Below, in pieces: positions 24,040 to 34,209 of a stretch of DNA of 64,000 nucleotides (position 1 is its first letter; each line of letters begins with the position of its first letter). Both the position numbers and the translations under genes were made by a program. Origin of the DNA: Heterocephalus glaber (taxonomy: Eukaryota > Chordata > Mammalia > Rodentia > Bathyergidae); the NCBI RefSeq assembly GCF_000247695.1, contig NW_004624783.1, positions 2,238,541 through 2,302,540 on the forward strand, written 5' to 3'. The notes beneath the pieces were generated by a model, which ran no database searches, was not told where the DNA came from, and saw only the letters and a list, made by a program, of their open reading frames with translations.

Positions 24040-24353
24040 TAAAATACTCCTACAGGGAACTGGCTGAACATTCTATGGCTCCTTCTTGTGTCTGTGTGTA
24101 TGTGTATGTATTGTTTACATAAAGCACATACCCCTGGCAGAAGTAATATACATATAAAACTTTTAAGTCACATACTCTTTGAAGGAGCACCCCAAGATGA
24201 ATGGACCCCAGATTTGGTACAGTGTTCTAGTACTTCACAGTTCTAGGAAACAGATCTTGGGGATGCCAAAGATGAACTCTGTCTATTCACAATAAAGTAA
24301 TAATTTTGTCAAGGTGTAATTATGAAAATGCTATAGTCAAAACTTCTATTCTT

Positions 24354-24449
24354 GGGCTGGGGATCTAGCTCAGTGGTTTCGCCGCCTGCTGCGTAAGCAC
24401 AAGGACCCGAGTTCGATCCCCGGTACCAAAAAAAAAAAAAAAAAAAAAA
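24354..24449 (+). mobile_element. ID-type SINE
   Basis: GGGCTGGGGATCTAGCTCAG to GAGTTCGATCCCCGGTACC and a pure 22-A tail. One of the least diverged copies. No clear duplication. Confidence 0.95.
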
Positions 24450-24746
24450 CAACTATAACTTTTCATAACGATGCTGGGTAACTATTCATAAGTAGCCAAA
24501 TGTGTTCATGAAAAGGAAAGATATTTTGAGATATTTAAAACAGGGAATAAAGAAACGGGTAAGAGTAATGTGCTGACAGAAAAAGGAAGTAAAAAGGGTG
24601 GCCTTGAAGCCATCTGAAGAGGCGCTCGAACCTAAGTGAGCTCAGCTGCAGCGGGTGTGGGGCGCGTTAGGGAGCCGCGGGGAAGCAGCAAGGCCTGAGG
24701 GCTGGAGAAGAAAGCCAGAGCGAAAAGACTAGGGGGAAAGGCCCAC

Positions 24747-25022
24747 CTCCAAATCCAGCATTTCGGACTTTGAGGACTCCCCGGATTCCCCTTCTCCGTG
24801 TTCTTCGTCCGGAGGGCGGCGAATGAGCTGCTGGAGCAAGTGAGAGGAGGCTCTGTTGAAAGTACCTTTCGGCCTCTGTCCCGTGGAAAATTGAGACCAA
24901 CAAGACTGAAGTCCTTTTTCTGAGCCTAACGGTCTCGATGGGCCTCCAGTTGATAAAGTGCCCAAACGTCTCTTGAGAGAGAGCAAGCTCGAACCCGGGG
25001 GATCTTTCCAGGAGGCCGCCAT
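24747..25022 (-). CDS. LRGUK: LRGUK exon 1, coding part (N-terminus)
   Basis: This is the first coding exon, read from 25022 down to 24747. It gives exactly 92 codons, beginning MAASWKDPPGSS and ending SEMLDLE. The start ATG lies in a strong context (AAGATGGCGG). The exon ends at a GAG|GTGGGC donor in phase 0, and the next exon found (18582-18475) continues in phase 0 with EEFDGVL. The protein segment is basic and serine-rich, then acidic, with no recognisable domain. That fits a disordered tail ahead of a leucine-rich repeat region. LRGUK proteins carry N-terminal LRRs and a guanylate-kinase-like domain; in mouse they are needed for manchette, basal body and sperm-tail formation. The name rests on the LRR exons downstream, not on this exon, which I do not recognise by itself. 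An alternative is a different N-terminal exon joined only in some transcripts. Confidence 0.8.
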
Positions 25023-25026
25023 CTTG
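25015..25026 (-). promoter_or_regulatory. YY1-type site overlapping the start codon
   Basis: The minus-strand text CAAGATGGCGGC equals the common AAGATGGCGGC YY1 motif, and its ATG is the predicted LRGUK initiator. YY1 sites just downstream of transcription starts are frequent in TATA-less promoters. Confidence 0.6.
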
Positions 25027-25035
25027 TTTAACTTG

Positions 25036-25049
25036 GTCGCCTAGGAGAC
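25036..25049. promoter_or_regulatory. X-box-like (RFX) site, one good half
   Basis: GTCGCCTAGGAGAC matches the left half of the RFX X-box (GTNRCC) exactly. The right half (RGYAAC) is matched at four of six positions. It lies 14 bases upstream of the start codon. RFX factors drive ciliary and spermatid genes, so this would fit LRGUK, but the right half is imperfect. Confidence 0.4.
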
Positions 25050-25074
25050 TGGCGCCGGGGAGGTGGAGCCGCGA

Positions 25075-25097
25075 GGGATTCTGGGCGCTGTAGTCCC
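25075..25097 (-). promoter_or_regulatory. ZNF143/THAP11-type promoter element
   Basis: The plus-strand text GGATTCTGGGCGCTGTAGT is close to the reverse of the known ACTACAATTCCCAGAATGC-type ZNF143 (Staf) site. It differs at the centre and at one outer base. It lies about 55-75 bases upstream of the LRGUK start codon, where this motif usually sits in CpG-island promoters. Confidence 0.6.
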
Positions 25098-25155
25098 TGA
25101 CCCTCTGCGCGGGCTCCCCTAGCGCTCAGACTTTGATTTTTTTTTTTTTTTTTTT

Positions 25156-25271
25156 NNNNNNNNNNNNNNNNNNNNNNNNNNNNNNNNNNNNNNNNNNNNN
25201 NNNNNNNNNNNNNNNNNNNNNNNNNNNNNNNNNNNNNNNNNNNNNNNNNNNNNNNNNNNNNNNNNNNNNNN
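25156..25271. other. assembly gap (116 N)
   Basis: A run of N lies between an oligo-T tract (about 25136-25155) and a (CA)n tract (25272-25328). The gap comes from low-complexity sequence immediately upstream of the LRGUK promoter. Open frames reported across it are artefacts. Confidence 1.
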
Positions 25272-25320
<49 letters not shown>

Positions 25321-25328
25321 ACACACAC
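25272..25328. repeat. (CA)n microsatellite
   Basis: Nearly pure CA repeat directly after the gap, with one CATA interruption near the right end. Its true length is unknown because it borders N. Confidence 0.97.
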
Positions 25329-25329
25329 C

Positions 25330-27000
25330 GCCCCTTAGAGCTTTTTGAGCCCACCCTGGATCACAGGTGCGTCTGTCCGGCTTGGTTCACAAAGGATTCT
25401 TTGGCAGACTCATACTTTGGAAGGGTGTGAGGTCCCCAGTGATGTCTATAAGAAAGCTAGTGACACCGAAATGTAACTGCAGAGCTTGGTGCTCGGAGCT
25501 GAGGCTGTGCAGAAATGAAATAGAAGGCATGACTTGTCCTTATGGCTTAATTGTGGATAATTAAGAGAAACTAGGAGGCGACTTCTGCGAGCTAATTTGC
25601 AAATAATTTACATTTCCCCACTCCCCGAAATGATAAGCCCTGTCCTTTCGGATCCACAGAAAAAGAGGAAAAAATGACTGTCAAATTGACACTGTATCTG
25701 AGAGCCCCTGAAACGCTATTAGCATCCCATAAATAATTGTATTAGTCAAGTGACCTGCATTGGTAATTATTTTAATCTTGCTGCATAGGTTCTTTCTGCA
25801 GTTTTAGAAAATATTCTTTGCGAGAATACAAAAGATGATCGTGCTAGTGTGATTTTCGTGACCCAAATCCCATAGCCTTAAGCTCCGCAAAGTAGACACT
25901 CCATAGAAAAGTGGAATGAAAATTATAGTAACCATTACTGCTGTAGTGATGACAATAAAGATCCTTGCAGGGAAGTCGCCCTCATCCTCCTGGCCTTACA
26001 GGGCCTTTTCTCCACGCTTCAGTGACAGCAGTTGCAAATACAAAATGATTCTGTCAATGGCTGTCAGGGGAGAAGGAGAAAAAATCCTTATGGACACCAT
26101 CCATTGACTATTATCTTTCTCAGTGCTTGAGGGACCGTTAAAACTGACATAAAGCTTTCAGAATTACCTTCCTTCATTATCTCGCTAGTCATAAATGTAA
26201 AGGCTGCATTGAAAGTATGTCTTTCTGCTTCGTTCATCTTGCTTCTTTCCCCAGGCAGATTCCTCCAAGGGATTCATCCCCACAGCCACCCCCAAAAGGC
26301 CTGGCTCCAAATAACTGCAATAGGAAGGAACTGGTTAGAAGATATAAAATGCAAGCCCAGTGCATGTGCATGCAATTTGTGTGTGAGTGTGTGTGTGTGT
26401 GTGTGTGTGTTTTAAATAACTTAATCAGCATTCTAGCAAAACTGGCCTTGCTAATGTCAATCTATTGAGAGAAGTGTCTTAATGCAGAATTAGGACTTGT
26501 CAAAGAATAATTTCAAGAAATTTTAAAAAATAAAGATTCTCAAAAACAAGAAACATGTGAGAGATTCTGCTCAACTCATTAATTAATAAGGAAATGAGTA
26601 AAATGGTACCGAAATATTAGGACTCCATGAGGAAAGACATTCAGAAATAGGTTTGCCAAGTTAGACACAAAACTAGGCAATGCCCTACAAGATGATAAAT
26701 CTTAGTCTCTGGGTTTACATACATATTTCTAAGTATTTGGCTTCTTTTTTTTTTTTTTTGTCTTCACATCTACCTCTGTCATCACTTAACATATGAGGCT
26801 CAGGGAAGTTAAATAACTGGGCAAAAGTCATGGGGTAGTACTGAAATCCAATCCCAAAATAACCAATGCCACAGCCTACCACTGCCTTCAACCAATGCCT
26901 TCAACTACCACTTTCACAGGTGAAGAAAAACATGTGAAACAAGATAAAGCTACACAATAAGAGATCTCAGAAGGAAAAATATATCAGTCTAGGTTTTTAA
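25330..27000. other. upstream intergenic, mostly single-copy-looking
   Basis: No exon recognised. 25560-25900 is AT-rich and repeat-free (TTGCAAATAATTTACAT, CATAAATAATTGTATTAG). 26379-26410 is a (GT)n tract. A MIR-like piece lies at about 26765-26880. Confidence 0.55.
26379..26410. repeat. (GT)n microsatellite
   Basis: Directly visible; one GTGAGT interruption near its start. Confidence 0.97.
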
Positions 27001-27011
27001 GAATTAATACA

Positions 27012-27115
27012 GGCCGGGGATTTAGCTCAGTGGTTTTGCTGCCTGCTGCGCAAGCGCAAGGACCCAAGTTCGATCCCCGGTACCAAAAATAAATAAATAA
27101 ATAGATAGATTTTTT
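27012..27115 (+). mobile_element. ID-type SINE
   Basis: GGCCGGGGATTTAGCTCAGT to GTTCGATCCCCGGTACC, with an (AAAT)n/GATA tail. Duplication AAGAATTAATACA at 26999-27011 and 27120-27132. Confidence 0.95.
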
Positions 27116-27132
27116 TTAAAAGAATTAATACA

Positions 27133-27312
27133 AACTGGGTGTGGTGGCATATGCCTGTAATCCTAGCAGGGTGAAGGCTGAGGCAGGAGGATCTCAAGTT
27201 AAAGCCAGCCTGGGCAATTTAGTGACTTAGAGAGATCTTGTCTCAGAATAGAACAAAAAGGGGCTTGTAGCTCACTGTGAATGCCCTGGATTTAACCCCT
27301 AGTATCAAAAAA
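27133..27312 (+). mobile_element. B1+ID dimeric SINE
   Basis: CTGGGTGTGGTGGCATATGC, GGCTGAGGCAGGAGGATCTC and TTGTCTCAGAATAG (B1), then GGCTTGTAGCTCACTGTGAA and CCCCTAGTATC (ID). The younger ID just upstream appears to have inserted at its left end. Confidence 0.9.
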
Positions 27313-27617
27313 ATTACTCAGAGAATTGTTTTCATAAAATATCAAAGCATATTAGAATCCGAAGGAATCCAGAAGTCCACATTAAAACAAACTCTTCCTT
27401 TTATAGAACAAATGGGTGACCCTCAGGACCAGTGATTTCCCAGAATTGCCTGACTTGTTAGCAGCAGGGTAGGATTTGAGTCCAAACTTCTTGTTGCTCA
27501 GTCTTTGCTCTTCCTAGTTTACCTTAGGCTCTGTAGGTTGGAATTTTACTAATAAAATCCTTACTTTGGGATTCTGAACATCAAAGTAGAAGGCTTTGTC
27601 TTTATAAAACAAAGAAA

Positions 27618-27866
27618 GGTCTAAAGGGGAAGAGAAGTGGGACGGGTAGGGGAAAGGAAAGAAGGGAATGGAATTAATATGAGAAAATGAAACAATGGAA
27701 ACAAAGTCTTTGTAAATAGGGAGGGATGGAGGGGTTGAAGGGAGGGCAGCGGAAGGGGGAAAAAATAAGAATCAAGAGATATCATGTAAAGATACAAATT
27801 CCCAATGATGAATGTCATCATATTGTATACCTAAAATGTACAAATAAACTTAATGAATAAAAAAAA
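27618..27866 (+). mobile_element. 5'-truncated L1 3' UTR
   Basis: Same G-rich tract, CCCAATGATGAATG, GTATACCTAAAATGTAC and AATAAA tail as the 23.8-kb copy. It is truncated inside the polypurine tract. No clear duplication was seen. Confidence 0.8.
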
Positions 27867-28051
27867 TTTTAATTTATTTTCTAGATAGAGAAGAAAAAAT
27901 TAAAGAGAAAGGAGGTGAGAAAAAGTATTTTGTCTAAACTCTTCCCATCAGTACAAAGCATGAGTAATCGCTTCCATTTATTCATTGCTTACTGTAAACC
28001 AGGCCTGTGCTACATAAACTCAGGGCCTTCACAGTGAGCTACCAGCACATT

Positions 28052-28172
28052 TTTATTTTATTTTAAGACAAGGTCTCTCTAAGTCATTAAATTGCCCTTA
28101 CTGGCTTCAACTTTCAGTCCTCCTGCCTCAGCCTCTCAGAGTGCTAGGATTATAGGTCTGTGCTACATGGAA
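28052..28172 (-). mobile_element. B1-like SINE
   Basis: TTTTAAGACAAGGTCTCTCT to GCCTCAGCCTCTCAGAGTGC and TAGGATTATAGGTCTGTGC. Lacks the internal duplication, as in the dimer left part. Confidence 0.8.
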
Positions 28173-28299
28173 TATACACATCTCATTTAGTTGTTTGAAC
28201 TTTTCTCTGAAAAAGTAATTTATATCATCACTTTACAAAGGAGAAGGAAGATCAAAGATGTTAAATAAGTTACCTAGTCATGTACGTGCCTACACCCCC

Positions 28300-28362
28300 T
28301 CCCTTTCCTTTTCTTCCTTTCCTTCCCTTCCCTTCTTTTCTCTTTTTATTTCTTTTTTTTCT
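28300..28362. repeat. pyrimidine-rich (CCTTT)n-like tract
   Basis: Directly visible CT-only stretch. Confidence 0.85.
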
Positions 28363-28580
28363 TAGCCACATATGTATCCAAACCAAAAAGCCCCTGATCT
28401 TAACCATGCATGCTTTACTTTCCCTAAACATGTGAATTTGTTTCTCCAGAATTTCTTGTAGGCACAGAGCCTAGGGAAGTGGAGAGCCAAGGCAGTGAGC
28501 TGGGGTCCCCCAGCAGGCAGGATCTTCTGTGATAACCCTGAGTCCTTCTCAGCTTTGTTGGGAGGAAAGTGAAAACAGAG

Positions 28581-28584
<4 letters not shown>

Positions 28585-28616
<32 letters not shown>
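28585..28616. repeat. (GA)n microsatellite
   Basis: Directly visible. Confidence 0.97.
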
Positions 28617-28619
<3 letters not shown>

Positions 28620-28720
28620 CCTGAGAGGCACTGCCTTGAGAGGAGATCAAGAACAGGGAGTCGTTAGGGGAGAACTGAGGGAACAAAGAACTTAAATTGG
28701 AAAGAAGATACTAAATACCA

Positions 28721-28808
28721 GGCTGGGAATTTAGCTCAGTGGCACCATGCCTGTCTCGAAAGCACAAGGTCCTGAGTTCAACCCCCAGTACGGAGGGGGG
28801 AAAAAAAA
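28721..28808 (+). mobile_element. ID-type SINE
   Basis: GGCTGGGAATTTAGCTCAGT to GTTCAACCCCCAGTACGG. Duplication AGATACTAAATACCA / AGATGCTAAATACCA, ending at 28720 and 28823 (one mismatch). Confidence 0.93.
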
Positions 28809-28824
28809 GATGCTAAATACCAAT

Positions 28825-31080
28825 TTTAGCTACTCAGTAGCTTTTCCTTGGTGCTATTATCAACTCTTACCTCTAACTTTTCTTTTTGTTTGGTTTTCTT
28901 TCTTTCTTCTCCTTCAGTGTGCTCCATACTGCCTCAAGGAGCCACAGAGAACTCACTGAAGCACCATGAAGTATTTCATGTTTTTTAACACACTGATATT
29001 TTGGCATGTGTTAGATATAGTACAAGCTTCTAGTTCATAGTTAGCCACAGTTTCAGCATTATATCAGGTTATGTTCCACTTGATAAAGTCACATTTTGTG
29101 AAAATACACCAATTGCTGTATTTTAAAAAATCAAGTACTGCAAAGAATAATGTGTAACAGGAAATGAATGAGTGAGGGTGGCAGTGTTGAGTGTGATTAC
29201 AAGGTCTGTCTTCCTGCTGAAACTTCTGTGCTCAACTGGGGTCTTTCCTCACTGCATTCAGCACTCTGGTATGAATCCTTTCCTACTGAGAATGGAAAGA
29301 AAAGGCAAGATGAGCGCCTGTTGCCTAAATTTGTAAAGAGTATCTGCCCAGGATTGTGGTTATGGGGCAAGGGAAAGAATGTACATCTCCTTCCCCTTTT
29401 TGTTCCTACACCTTCTCCCCAGCCGTCTGTGAAAAAGAGGAAAAAACAAAACAAAACAGTGCTTCTCAGGCATGTTGAGATGGCAGCATCTTGAGTTCAT
29501 GGTTTGGTTTTATTTTATAAAACACTACAGTTTTTACAGAAAACCATGAAATGAGAAAGGAAGATAGGCAACAGAAGGTATCACTGATATAACTATAACA
29601 ACTAAAATACAACCACAGCTAATATTTATGAGTGATTACTATGTTCAGGGAATGTTCTATGTGTTTTATGTATATTAACTCATTTAATCCATACCAGCAC
29701 ATGCAAGGTCAAGATTCATGTTTCCATACTACAGATGAGGAAAAATAAATGTAAAAAGGTCATGTTACCCACTCAACCCACTTTTTCAGACAGTAACAAA
29801 GCCAGTACTCAAAAGGAGAGTCTAGTTTCCCAGCCTAAGTCCTTAATCCAAACACTGTACTTCTATCTGCTTTAGTAAAACTTTATGGAGGAGAACCTTA
29901 ACTTTGAAATGATTTGATGCATTACATTATCTTTTTATGTTTTTTTTATCTCTTTCTATGAAGAAGGAATGATTCTTCATAGGAAAAGAAGCTTATCGCT
30001 TAATAAAATCCTAGTAGGTCTATAGACGGTAGGTAAATAATTATATAATCATTTAGTTTCAGTGCCATCAGGGCTAAAAGGGAGCAATAGAGTCTGTGGG
30101 ACTATCTTCTGGGGTCTTGATCCAAAATAGCAGGGAGGGGCCTTTCAACAAAATGTCACACAAACACGTTGGACCCCATAATGATTATGTAGGAAGCTGG
30201 GAAAAGATGGTACAACAAATGAGGAATTTATTATTACCCTGGCAGAAATTAACTGTATTCCCATTATTATTGTCACAATTAGTTGAACTAATGGGATCCA
30301 ATAAAGTCCAGGAAGGACTTTGAGCCAAGTAATATCTCTTCTAGCAGATATAAAAGGCATTTTGGGGTGAGCCCCGGTAACAGTTAACCTGGATTAGACA
30401 CTGGTGTTGAGATAAAAGATAAAAATGGCAGTCTGGGCAAACATCACCTTAAAAGCTCAGAGTCTAAGTCAGGAAAGTCAAGCCAATGAAGAGTTCTTAC
30501 AAAAGAATTTCAAGCATCAACTTGTGAATAAAATCTGAGCAGGGGACTATGTGGGGATTACTGAGAATTTCTAGCTCAGATAACTTTAACCCACAGAAAA
30601 CTGGTTTTCATCAGGGATGTCACAAAGACTTAAGATCAAAATGATTAAAAATGATGAGCAGAGGGACTCTATAAAATATTTTGGATGACAATATAAGGAC
30701 TTGAGGATATTATGCCAGGAGGAATTCAGGAAGAAATTATCAGCATGGGTGGCAGGAAGGAAAGAGAGCTTGAGAGATCCCAGGTTTAATAACCAAAGCA
30801 TCCCAATGGTACTGAATAATAAAAACAAAAGAAAGAGCAAATAGAAGACAAGGGGATGAAATGGCCAAGAAATCCTATCACGGCCAGCCAGTCTGAAAAC
30901 AGCAACATACTTCAGTTACTAAAGAGCAGGTGTGCAACTGCAGTCCTTTGTGGAAGAGCAAATCACACAAGCTCCAGCATAAACCACAGAGCACAGCCAT
31001 GTCATCCTTATCACCAATTGCTTACAACCTAGAAGGCCCCACTACCATAAGCAGAAGGGTTTGCTGCTTCAAGCCCTGCA
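28825..31080. other. intergenic, largely unassigned
   Basis: A MIR-like piece lies at about 29615-29790 (ATTTATGAGTGATTACTATG, CTACAGATGAGGAAAAATAA). Otherwise I see no repeat or exon I can name. Frames at 29168-29494 and 30096-30840 show no recognisable motif. Confidence 0.5.
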
Positions 31081-31084
31081 GACA

Positions 31085-31252
31085 CAAAAATAGCTAAGGT
31101 CCCCCCTCCCCAAGGATTGAACCCAAGGCTTTCACACTGAGCTACATCCCCAGCCCTTTTATAATTTTTCATTTTGAGAAAGGGTCTTGCAAAATCACCA
31201 AGTTACCCAGTCAGGGATCCATCGTGCCATCCTCTTTCATCAGCCTCCCCAA
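31085..31252 (-). mobile_element. B1+ID dimeric SINE
   Basis: Reverse ID part (AAGGATTGAACCCAAGGCTT, CACTGAGCTACATCCCCAGC), then reverse B1 part (TTTGAGAAAGGGTCTTGC, CACCAAGTTACCCAG). Confidence 0.85.
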
Positions 31253-31289
31253 TTTGGTCTCTTTTTATAAGGAATTTGTATATGGTTGG

Positions 31290-31722
31290 TGTTATGACTT
31301 GTGTCTAGATGTCCTCCCAAAGCCTCATGAGGTCATAGGTGCAGCTTTTCAGAGGTGGCTGGATGTGATGTATGTGATGCTGGGATTGATTTATGGTGTA
31401 ATGCTAGGATTAAGTGTCCCCCAACCTGAGCATGAATGATATCCACCTTAAGGGCGGGTAGCCTAGATAAAATATAAGGGTCGGAAAGGGGGCTGCTGTT
31501 GTTCCTGACTATTGTGTGCTGCTTTGCTACTCCACTTTTTTGCTGCTTTCTGCCTGCCATGAACTGTTTCTCCTCTGCAATGCCCCTCTGCCATGCCACC
31601 CTGCCTTGGAGCCAGCCAACTATGGACTGAACCTCTAAGAACTGTGAGCCAAATGAACCTTTCCTCCTTTAAATTTGGGTGTTGGGTATTTTGTCTCAGC
31701 AACAAGAAAAGTAACTCAGACA
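31290..31722 (+). mobile_element. MaLR-type solo LTR
   Basis: Begins TGTTATGACTTGTGTCTAGA, continues CTCCCAAAGCCTCATGAGGT and TATGGACTGAACCTCTAAGA, and ends TCTCAGCAACAAGAAAAGTA...CA. Flanked by a perfect 5-bp duplication GTTGG (31285-31289 and 31723-31727). The TG...CA ends and a 5-bp duplication are the signature of an LTR element. It is related to the copies at 42.0, 50.5 and 60.7 kb. Confidence 0.88.
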
Positions 31723-31965
31723 GTTGGGCAGCAGAATACGGAAAACAATAGATTAAAAGTAATCAAGAGGAGATGAATTCCACTTGATTGCTCTGGCATT
31801 ATCTTGCAGGCTCTCAGGGAGGCACTGAGGAGGGGACAGCATGCAGGACACCAATCCCATCTACAATGCAGAGAGCTCACTCCTGGACTCAATGCCCCTG
31901 ACCAGTCCAGGGGAGACCTCGGGGGAGAGAACATTGGTCTGGGGAGAGAAAAGTATAAGATAAGT

Positions 31966-32445
31966 CAGATGATAGATAGATAGGTAGATAGATAGATGAT
32001 AGATATGATACACGATAAATATGCAGGTACACAGACAGATGGAGTAAGGAATTAGTTTATGCCATTATGAAGGCTAAGAGGTTTACAATCTTCACTTGGC
32101 AAACTAGAGACCCAGCAGAGCAGGCGGCACACTTCTCGTACAAGTCTGAAAGCCTAAGAACCAGACATATGGTAGTATAAGTTCTAGTCCAAGGGCAGGG
32201 AAATATCAAAGTCTCAGATCAAGCAGTTAGCAGAATTTCCCACTTACTCAGCCTTTTTGTTTTATTCAGGTCTATTGATTGGCTGAAGCCCCCATATTAA
32301 GGAGGGTAATCTACTTTCTTCAGTCTACCTATTCATATGCTAATCTCATCCCATAATACCTTCACAGATACACCCAGAACGTTTGATCAAATATCTGGAG
32401 CCTGTTGGCCCAGTCAAGTTGACACACAAACTATCCTAGCAAGTA
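31966..32445 (-). mobile_element. old LTR-like repeat carrying (GATA)n
   Basis: A GATA tract (31970-32010) is followed by AAGGAATTAGTTTATGCC, TATTGATTGGCTGAAGCCC, GATCAAATATCTGGAGCC and CAGTCAAGTTGACACACAAA. This order is known from a common mammalian interspersed repeat whose family name I cannot fix. Confidence 0.55.
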
Positions 32446-32680
32446 ACACTCATGGGAAGTTTCTAAAGTGAATGACAGAAAGCAGGTCCTTTGGAATCTG
32501 TGAAAGAGAAAGAGCCTCACATCCTCACTGTTGCTATAGCAGCCTCCCTGTTCACCAAGTGGGCCTCGTGGATGCTATGGCTGGACATCCTTCTCTGCTT
32601 TATGGAGCACGGCCTGGGTAGCACTCCTGCCTTCCTTATGGTCATCAGGATGCAAACCACTAAAAATATTAAAAAGCCTG

Positions 32681-32766
32681 GGGGCCGGGGATTCAGCTCA
32701 GTGGTTTCGCCGCCTGATGCGCAAGAGCGAGGACCCGATTTCGATCCCCGGTACCAAAAAAAAAAA
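32681..32766 (+). mobile_element. ID-type SINE
   Basis: GGCCGGGGATTCAGCTCAGT to TTTCGATCCCCGGTACC. Duplication AAAAAGCCTGGG / AAAAAGTCTGGG. Confidence 0.94.
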
Positions 32767-33235
32767 GTCTGGGATGCACATGGAAATAATAATGATTATG
32801 ATAAGAGCCATACTTGCATGAAAAATTACCAATAGATAAAAAGTGGCTTTGAAATTCTTTTCTTTCCAATCAAACATCAGAAGTTCAAAGTGGAAAGAGG
32901 ATGCTAAAGAGAGAAATCACACTGCTGCAAGGCCTTTTAGTAAATCATAGGACATTATCTTGGCAACATACATTTCTGGAGAACAAAAATCTATAATCAT
33001 CAGAAGAATAAGATGGAAGTTTGGCCTTTGCCCTGCACAGCCTTTAGATAGTCAGGTGAGTAAATTCGTGTTCAGATTATTTATCTGATTTATAAAGTCT
33101 TGCAGATACAAAAAGTTCTGTATATGCACAATATTTTCATTATTCAATAACCAGAGATTTAGGGCATTTTTCAAGGTTCATTAATTATTGACATCCTCCA
33201 AAGCAACTCAGTTTGTTATGTTTTCAGTTTTTGGT

Positions 33236-33392
33236 TTTAGTTTTGTTTGTTGGTTTGTTTTTTGAGACCGAGTCTCACTATGCAGTTCAGGCTGGCCTTA
33301 AACTCACTATGTAGCCCAGCCTGGCCTTGAATGATCCTTGCCTCAGCCTCCTGAGTGCTGGGATCACAGGTGTGCACCACCACACCTAGATT
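33236..33392 (-). mobile_element. B1 SINE
   Basis: TTTTGAGACCGAGTCTCACT, GGCTGGCCTTAAACTCACTA repeated as CAGCCTGGCCTTGAATGAT, then GCCTCAGCCTCCTGAGTGCT and GTGCACCACCACACCTAG. Confidence 0.94.
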
Positions 33393-33901
33393 CTTTGCTT
33401 TGATTTTTGTTTCTTGACCAAATCAAATTACTCAAGAGTCCACCTTGACTATGAACTTGTTTGGAAAGTGATTTACAGCTTTTACAAATTTTTTGGAAAA
33501 AAATCATTTTGGAGAAATTTTCCTTTCACCTCTAAAATACTGAGTTGCTCTTAATGCTATGCTTTCTTAAGAAAATGTGGTGAAATACATATTAATATAT
33601 AATTTATGAAGTAACCATGCTTAAGAGTGTAAGCCAATGACATTAAGTATATTGATATTGTTTTGCAATCACCACTACCATCCATCTCCTGAACTTTTTC
33701 ATCTTGCTAAACTGAAACTCTGTGTTCATTAAACACTTCCTATTTCTCTCATCTTCCTTCCTGTCTCTGTGACTTTGACTAGTTTGAGTACCCCATGCAA
33801 GTAGAACCACATAGTATTTGCCCTTTTGTGACTGGCTATTTCATTTAGCATAATGTCTTTAAGGCTCCTGTATGTTGCAGCATGTGTCAGAACTGTCTTC
33901 C

Positions 33902-33986
33902 AGGGCCTGGGATGTAGCTCAGTGGCACAGCGCCTGTCTAGAAAGTGAGAGGCCCTGAGTTTGATTCCTGGTATCAAAAAAAAAAA
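33902..33986 (+). mobile_element. ID-type SINE
   Basis: GGCCTGGGATGTAGCTCAGT to GTTTGATTCCTGGTATC and an A-tail. Imperfect duplication ACTGTCTTCC / ATCGTCTTCT. Confidence 0.88.
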
Positions 33987-34125
33987 TCGTCTTCTTTTTT
34001 AAGGCTGAATAATATTCCACTGCATGTGTTTCACATCTCACTTGTCCATTAACTATCAATAAACACTTGAAATGCTTCTACTTTTTGGTGATTGTAAATA
34101 ATACTGCTACAAACATGGGTGTGAG

Positions 34126-34209
34126 GGCCAGGGATATAGCTCAGCAACACAGCACCTGCCTGGCAAGCACAAGGTACTGAGTTCGATCCCCAGTACCAAA
34201 AAAAAAAAG
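34126..34209 (+). mobile_element. ID-type SINE
   Basis: GGGCCAGGGATATAGCTCAG to GTTCGATCCCCAGTACC and an A-tail. Confidence 0.92.

Larger units (their letters stand above)
18583..24746. other. LRGUK: LRGUK intron 1
   Basis: No exon seen. It contains MIR-like pieces at about 19050-19190, 19735-19890, 21775-21930 and 22060-22260 (each with a 'GATGAAGAAAC' or 'CATCTATAAATAGG' type core), L2-like antisense sequence at 20900-21640, one L1 (23597-24039) and two IDs. The frame at 19391-19594 was not recognised. Confidence 0.7.
24600..25135. promoter_or_regulatory. LRGUK: CpG-rich promoter and first-exon region of LRGUK
   Basis: This is the only clearly GC- and CpG-rich stretch in the window (for example around 24655-24680, 24780-24850 and 25050-25125). 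It spans exon 1 and its upstream side and has no obvious TATA box. That is the normal form of a broad, TATA-less CpG-island promoter, which can fire in both directions. A divergent plus-strand RNA is possible, but I find no exon to support it. Confidence 0.8.

Noticed and set aside
24667..24903. Second minus-strand frame overlapping LRGUK exon 1
   Set aside because: Shadow frame in CpG-rich sequence; the in-phase exon 1 to exon 2 join uses the other frame.
25028..25354. Minus- and plus-strand open frames across the 25.2-kb gap
   Set aside because: They consist of N plus CA-repeat codons; no gene evidence.
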